DNA of 64,000 nt, from the NCBI RefSeq assembly GCF_013141725.1, contig NZ_WHNZ01000015.1, positions 310,001-374,000 on the forward strand, read 5' to 3'. Each line of letters starts with the position of its first letter. Position 1 is the stretch's first letter. This document shows, piece after piece, positions 60,367 through 64,000 of this stretch. The notes under the pieces are model-generated. The model was not told the origin of the DNA, did no database searches, and was given only the letters and a program-made list of their open reading frames with translations. Made by a program: the position numbers and the translations under genes. Source of the stretch: Paenibacillus planticolens. Its GTDB lineage: Bacteria; Bacillota; Bacilli; Paenibacillales; NBRC-103111.

Positions 60367-60390
60367 AGAGACTGAGCCAGCTCAGTCTCT
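60367..60390 (+). other. Intercistronic hairpin in the pspA operon
   Basis: AGAGACTGAGC and GCTCAGTCTCT are perfectly complementary with only CA between, so the loop will open to about 4-6 nt. Only TCT follows rather than a T run, so it is more likely a processing or mRNA-stability element than a strong terminator. Confidence 0.6.
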
Positions 60391-60457
60391 TCTACCGTAT
60401 ATAGGGATCTTTAAACGATGTTTAAATTCTCTGAATGGAAGGAAGGCAGGAGACGAT

Positions 60458-60877
60458 ATGAACGAAGAGGTGGATGTGTTGCTGAGTAATCCGTATTTAT
60501 CGACGCTTGCTTTTTTTGCCGTCGCGGTCATCGCGCTTGTGGTCTTTTTAACGATATTTGAAATGGTCACTAAATATGATGATTGGGCTGAGATCAAAAA
60601 AGGCAACCTCTCTGTCGCAATGGCGACAGGCGGGAAGATTTTTGGGATTTGTAACTTGTTCCGGTTTGCTATTTTGAACAATGACACCATGATTCATTCT
60701 CTCATTTGGGCAGGCTTCGGATTTTTGTTGCTGCTGGTAGCCTACTTTATTTTTGAGTTTTTAACGCCTTATTTTAAAATTGATGATGAAATCAAAAAAG
60801 ATAATCGCGCTGTAGGTTTCCTGTCCATGACGCTATCCGGCTCCCTTTCTTATGTAGTGGGTGCATGCGTTACTTAG
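60458..60877 (+). CDS. DUF350 membrane protein (YjfL-like)
   Basis: A 139-residue protein with four predicted helices in two DUF350-like pairs (YLSTLAFFAVAVIALVVFLTIFEMV; LSVAMATGGKIFGICNLFRFAI; LIWAGFGFLLLLVAYFIFEFL; RAVGFLSMTLSGSLSYVVGACV). The internal GNLSVAMATGG and DNRAVGFL segments are the family hallmarks. DUF350 genes often sit next to pspA homologues, as here. SD GGCAGGAG before ATG 60458. Confidence 0.87.
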   Translation: MNEEVDVLLSNPYLSTLAFFAVAVIALVVFLTIFEMVTKYDDWAEIKKGNLSVAMATGGKIFGICNLFRFAILNNDTMIHSLIWAGFGFLLLLVAYFIFEFLTPYFKIDDEIKKDNRAVGFLSMTLSGSLSYVVGACVT

Positions 60878-60906
60878 AATCATACATAATTCTTGGAGGC
60901 TTGAAC

Positions 60907-60990
60907 ATGAAATACCTGTGGGGCACCTTGTTTGCCATTGCATTTGTGTTTATGGCGGCAGGGATTTATTATTTAATGAAATTTGCTTGA
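60907..60990 (+). CDS. 27-residue single-pass membrane peptide
   Basis: ATG 60907 sits 6 bp after GGAGG. The peptide (MKYLWGTLFAIAFVFM… ending YYLMKFA) is one transmembrane helix with a positive N-terminus. It lies 29 bp after DUF350 and 24 bp before the zinc-ribbon gene, all in the same direction, so it is very probably a true small membrane protein of the pspA operon. No family name is known to me. Confidence 0.7.
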   Translation: MKYLWGTLFAIAFVFMAAGIYYLMKFA

Positions 60991-61014
60991 ATGCGATAGG
61001 TGGAGGATTGTGTA

Positions 61015-61515
61015 ATGAGTGCGAACGAAGAAGTTGTTTGTCCTTGGTGTCAAACGGAAATTGTTTGGGATCCTGAGATTGGACCTGAGGATGAATGTCC
61101 ACATTGCTTTAATGAGTTGAATGATTATCGCAGTATTGACTTGAAGGTGAAGCTAACAGGTCAGCCGCTCCGCTTCCAAGACCAGGAATACCCTGATTCC
61201 GATGAGGATCTGTCTTTAGCTTGGGATGACTCTGATGAGCCGCTTGATAAATACGGGGAAAAGGTACAGCATATCACCGACGAGCAGGAAGAAGCGCCTG
61301 AGTGTTCCAGCTGCCATGAATTGCTGCTGCTTGCCGGGAATGAGGTAGTGAGCGAGAGCTCATTCACGCCGAAAATCCCCAAAACGTTGGGAAGTGCCTT
61401 CCTGACAGGCCCCTTTACGATGAATGTGTATGTTTGTCCTTCCTGCTTCAGAGTTGAGAAAGTCTTATCGGATACAGACCGTTTACTTATGGTCGAACGC
61501 ATTAAATCGGAGTAA
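61015..61515 (+). CDS. Zinc-ribbon protein of the pspA operon
   Basis: A 166-residue soluble acidic protein from ATG 61015 behind GGAGG (61002-61006). Two CxxC pairs at the N-terminus (VVCPWCQTEIVWDPEIGPEDECPHC) and two at the centre and C-terminus (PECSSCHELLLL…VYVCPSCFRVEKVL) make two zinc ribbons, with an acidic linker between. Such a protein could sense redox state or bind partners in the stress complex. Family not recognized. Confidence 0.75.
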   Translation: MSANEEVVCPWCQTEIVWDPEIGPEDECPHCFNELNDYRSIDLKVKLTGQPLRFQDQEYPDSDEDLSLAWDDSDEPLDKYGEKVQHITDEQEEAPECSSCHELLLLAGNEVVSESSFTPKIPKTLGSAFLTGPFTMNVYVCPSCFRVEKVLSDTDRLLMVERIKSE

Positions 61516-61521
61516 GCAGAC

Positions 61522-61550
61522 AACCGAGTCCTTCAGGGATTCGGTTTTTT
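61522..61550 (+). terminator. Terminator of the pspA operon
   Basis: AACCGAGTCC, loop TTCA, GGGATTCGGTT with one mismatch, then TTTT. Confidence 0.85.
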
Positions 61551-61633
61551 ATATGGAAAAACCTCATATTTTCACTGGATTGGGGAAGCTTAACTAGAGC
61601 TATTTCTTATCCAGGGGAAAGGCGAGGAGAAGT

Positions 61634-62947
61634 ATGCAAAACGATCATCGTATGCAGGGAACGCATCCCGGTAAAGCAAGTGAGAGCAAGAGAAGCAATT
61701 ATTTTGAAGGCCGCGGTAAACAACCTGCACAGGACAGCGAGTCGCATAAAAAAGGCCGTTTGGATTCACAGGCGATTCTTTTGCTTATCGTACATACGCT
61801 ATTTGGCAGCGCTAATGCTCTATCGGGCACTTTCGTCGGGGTTTATTTGTGGAAGGCGAAAAATGACTACGCTTTAATCGGGTGGTTTACTTTAGCAACC
61901 CATTTAACGATGGCCATCACCTTCTGGTTAGCAGGGAAATGGGTGAAGGAGCATAATAAAATGAACTGTCTGCGCATAGGTGTCGCCGTTTCGGCCCTTT
62001 TTTATATGCTGGTTTTGTGGCTGGGCGCAAACAGTTTTCATTATTTCGTTTGGCTAGGCATCGTGCAAGGTATTTCTGCAGGGTTGTTCTGGGTTGCTTT
62101 TAATGTTGTTTATTTTGAAGTGACGGACCCTGACAATCGCGATCGATTCAACGGTTCGGTAGGACTGCTTGGATCTGGCGCAGGCATCATCGCCCCATGG
62201 ATTTCGGGGTTGCTTATCGTTAACTTGGGGGATGTTGCAGGTTACCGATTGATCTTCTCTATCTCATTAGGGATCTTTCTGTTAGGTGTTATCATAAGCT
62301 TTTTTTTGAAAAAGAGAAAAGTTCAAGGGACATACGAGTGGATGTTCCCCATTCGAAGCCTTCGGCAAGCGGAAACGCCATGGAAGCGTGTAAGCTTGGC
62401 TTTGGTCTTTCAAGGTGTTCGAGAAGGCGTCTTTGGCTTCATGATTGCGCTGCTCGTCTATATTTCCACTTCGAGCGAAGCGAGCTTAGGAAATTTTGTG
62501 CTGATTACCTCGGCAGTGTCGCTCGTTAGTTTCTGGGCAGCAGGCCGGTTTATCAAGCCGCGTTTTCGCAATGTAAGTATGTTTATCGGTGCTGCTATGG
62601 TTGTGGCGATCATTGTTCCTTTTTTCTGGAAGATGAGTTACAGCACTTTGCTTATTTTTGGTTTAGGTTCTGCGCTCTTCTTCCCGATGTACTCCGTGCC
62701 TATGGTTTCAGCTGTATTCGATCTGATTGGCTCGACGGAAGAAAGCGCCAAGCAAAGGGAGGAGTACATCGTGCTCCGTGAGCTTGCCTTGAATGTTGGC
62801 AGGGTCTGCGGCGTTCTCTTGTTCATTATTGTGATTTCCTGGAGCAAGGCGCCATTGGTTATTAATATACTTTTGTTGATGATTGGCAGCTCTACACTTT
62901 TTAGTTGGTATTTTATGAAAAGGCAGCTTTCCGTACTTAAATCTTGA
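61634..62947 (+). CDS. MFS transporter with a hydrophilic N-terminal tail
   Basis: A 437-residue transporter with 12 predicted membrane helices starting near residue 50; the first 48 residues are polar and basic (HRMQGTHPGKASESKRS…) and probably cytoplasmic. WLAGKWVKEHNKMNCLRIG corresponds to motif A between helices 2 and 3. A loop with KKRKVQG separates the halves. The substrate is not evident; similar Bacillota proteins are unstudied. SD AAGGCGAGGAG before ATG 61634. It has its own transcription unit after the pspA terminator. Confidence 0.85.
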   Translation: MQNDHRMQGTHPGKASESKRSNYFEGRGKQPAQDSESHKKGRLDSQAILLLIVHTLFGSANALSGTFVGVYLWKAKNDYALIGWFTLATHLTMAITFWLAGKWVKEHNKMNCLRIGVAVSALFYMLVLWLGANSFHYFVWLGIVQGISAGLFWVAFNVVYFEVTDPDNRDRFNGSVGLLGSGAGIIAPWISGLLIVNLGDVAGYRLIFSISLGIFLLGVIISFFLKKRKVQGTYEWMFPIRSLRQAETPWKRVSLALVFQGVREGVFGFMIALLVYISTSSEASLGNFVLITSAVSLVSFWAAGRFIKPRFRNVSMFIGAAMVVAIIVPFFWKMSYSTLLIFGLGSALFFPMYSVPMVSAVFDLIGSTEESAKQREEYIVLRELALNVGRVCGVLLFIIVISWSKAPLVINILLLMIGSSTLFSWYFMKRQLSVLKS

Positions 62948-63012
62948 CATCTCAGGATCTTCCCGATAAAAATGTGTATAGAGTTGGTTATGGGAAGAGG
63001 AGGGGACAACCC

Positions 63013-63939
63013 TTGAGACATAGAAAAATGGTGAACAGCATTACTGAACTGATCGGCGATACGCCAGCGGTACGAATTAACCGCTTGGTTGAGCCAGGTG
63101 ATGCGGAATTGTATGTGAAGCTTGAGTATTTTAATCCAAGTGGCAGCGTGAAAGACCGTGCAGCATTTAATTTAATCGAGCAGGCGGAGAAAGACGGGCT
63201 GCTCCGCCCCGGGGCGACGATTATTGAGCCGACGAGCGGCAATACGGGGATTGGCCTGGCGATGAATGCCGCAGCCAAAGGCTACAAAGCCATTCTCATC
63301 ATGCCGGACAATATGACGAAAGAACGAATCAATCTGCTCAAGGCTTATGGGGCAGAGGTGTTTCTTACTCCCGCCGCGCTGCGGATGCCGGGCGCTATCG
63401 CTAAAGCGAAAGAGCTGAGGGACCAAATCCCGAACAGCTATATTCCTCAGCAGTTCGAGAATCCGGCGAATCCAAGCATTCATCGGATCACGACGGCTCC
63501 TGAGATTTTGGAGCAAATGGAAGGGCGTCTGGATGCCTTCGTCGCAACCTCAGGCACCGGCGGAACGATCACCGGAACGGGCGAGGCGCTCCGTGAGAAG
63601 CTGCCGGATATCCAGATTTATGTTGTGGAGCCGAAGGGATCGCCCGTATTATCCGGAGGAAGTCCAGGTCCTCACAAGCTTGTGGGGACGAGCCCAGGGT
63701 TCGTACCGGCTATTTTGAACACAAGCGTCTACGATCATATCGTTCAGGTGGCCGATGACGATGCCATTCGAACCATGAGGGACTTGGCTAGCAAAGAAGG
63801 CATCCTGGTGGGGCCTTCTGCCGGTGCGTCGGTTTGGACGGGGATGCAGGTCGCCCGCAAGCTGGGAGCGGGAAAAAGGGTGATCTGCATCGCACCGGAT
63901 ACAGGTGAAAGATATTTGAGTATGGACCTTTTTGAATAA
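63013..63939 (+). CDS. cysK: Cysteine synthase (O-acetylserine sulfhydrylase)
   Basis: A 308-residue PLP enzyme making cysteine from O-acetylserine and sulfide. NSITELIGDTPAVRINRL at the start, the PLP lysine in NPSGSVKDRAAF, EPTSGNTGIGLAMNAAAKGYK, ATSGTGGTITGTGEALRE and VGPSAGASVWTGM are all present. TTG 63013 is chosen because AGAGGAGGGG (62996-63005) lies 7 bp upstream and the length then fits the family; the open frame from 62944 has no site. It is close after the MFS gene, possibly on the same transcript. Confidence 0.95.
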   Translation: MRHRKMVNSITELIGDTPAVRINRLVEPGDAELYVKLEYFNPSGSVKDRAAFNLIEQAEKDGLLRPGATIIEPTSGNTGIGLAMNAAAKGYKAILIMPDNMTKERINLLKAYGAEVFLTPAALRMPGAIAKAKELRDQIPNSYIPQQFENPANPSIHRITTAPEILEQMEGRLDAFVATSGTGGTITGTGEALREKLPDIQIYVVEPKGSPVLSGGSPGPHKLVGTSPGFVPAILNTSVYDHIVQVADDDAIRTMRDLASKEGILVGPSAGASVWTGMQVARKLGAGKRVICIAPDTGERYLSMDLFE

Positions 63940-64000
63940 TCGATATGCTTCGAAATATGGCTAATGGGATTTCAATCATCTGGACGCCGTATTTTTTTCT

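Noticed and set aside
1..64000. CRISPR array, prophage or complete insertion sequence
   Set aside because: No series of 25-40 bp repeats with unique spacers, no phage structural or integrase genes, and no transposase with intact nuclease domain were found.

Overview
The window looks like chromosomal DNA of a spore-forming Bacillota, most likely Paenibacillus or a close relative. The evidence is strong Shine-Dalgarno sites of the AGGAGG type, frequent TTG and GTG starts, a KinB-like sporulation kinase, YcnI/YcnJ, YusV, YvlD and MutS2 homologues, a T-box leader before pheST, a preQ1-I leader before queF, a sigma-W type promoter before pspA, and mid-range GC. There are no rRNA or tRNA genes and no CRISPR array. 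Most of the window is ordinary core and metabolic sequence. The unusual parts are small intergenic systems, several families of palindromic intergenic repeats, and a few oddly built proteins.

Layout. 1-2.2 kb: the 3' end of a bacterial microcompartment locus (RpiB-like isomerase, two pentamer vertex proteins, one hexamer shell protein, deoxyribose-phosphate aldolase with an encapsulation-type N-terminus), fitting the sugar-phosphate-utilizing class. 3-5 kb: a lipoprotein, then a convergent two-gene unit of a cysteine-free glutaredoxin-like protein and a putative wall hydrolase. 5.5-8.3 kb: a Fur-controlled orphan siderophore ATPase and L-serine dehydratase. 9-10.8 kb: a DUF3800 gene broken by a stop codon, a small ORF and a TTGTA...TACAA palindrome array. 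10.8-19.2 kb: a sulfonate/sulfone scavenging cluster (SsuABC-like transporter, NtaA/DszA-like flavin monooxygenase, TauD-like dioxygenase) divergent from a regulator that fuses an excisionase-type HTH to a shortened SsuA-like sensor domain, followed by a YoaE-like molybdoenzyme. 19.9-27.7 kb: AlkD-like protein, KinB-like kinase, queF, thyA-folA, ycnI, a NarL-type two-component system and a nickel/cobalt permease.

27.9-33.4 kb is a phosphorus acquisition block (phnC, fused phnE-phnE, phnD on the opposite strand, cytoplasmic 5'-nucleotidase family enzyme). 34-37.4 kb: an esterase-like hydrolase and pxpBCA 5-oxoprolinase. 37.4-38.3 kb is repeat-rich and ends in a complete tiny gene (promoter, leader hairpin, SD, 21-codon ORF, terminator). 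38.4-45.9 kb: CD3324-like regulator, gamma-glutamylcyclotransferase-like protein, a receiver protein and an Hpt-REC-GGDEF-REC diguanylate cyclase, DUF2203, a CopC-CopD copper importer, glsA and an aldo/keto reductase. 46-48.2 kb: marR and a DHA2 efflux pump. 48.4-52.2 kb: T-box, pheS, pheT.

52.3-59.5 kb is the zapA-cvpA-mutS2 neighbourhood, where polX, usual here in Bacillus, is not present. ZapA carries a coiled coil of more than 500 residues built on a 49-residue period. The gap before mutS2 holds a MITE-like element with a 33-bp tandem repeat, a transposase-derived zinc-ribbon gene under LexA-like boxes, a CuA-type cupredoxin lipoprotein and a YvlD-like membrane protein. 59.5-64 kb: a sigma-W-type pspA operon (PspA, DUF350, a 27-residue membrane peptide, a zinc-ribbon protein), an MFS transporter and cysK. 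All calls come from reading the sequence; no database search was run.
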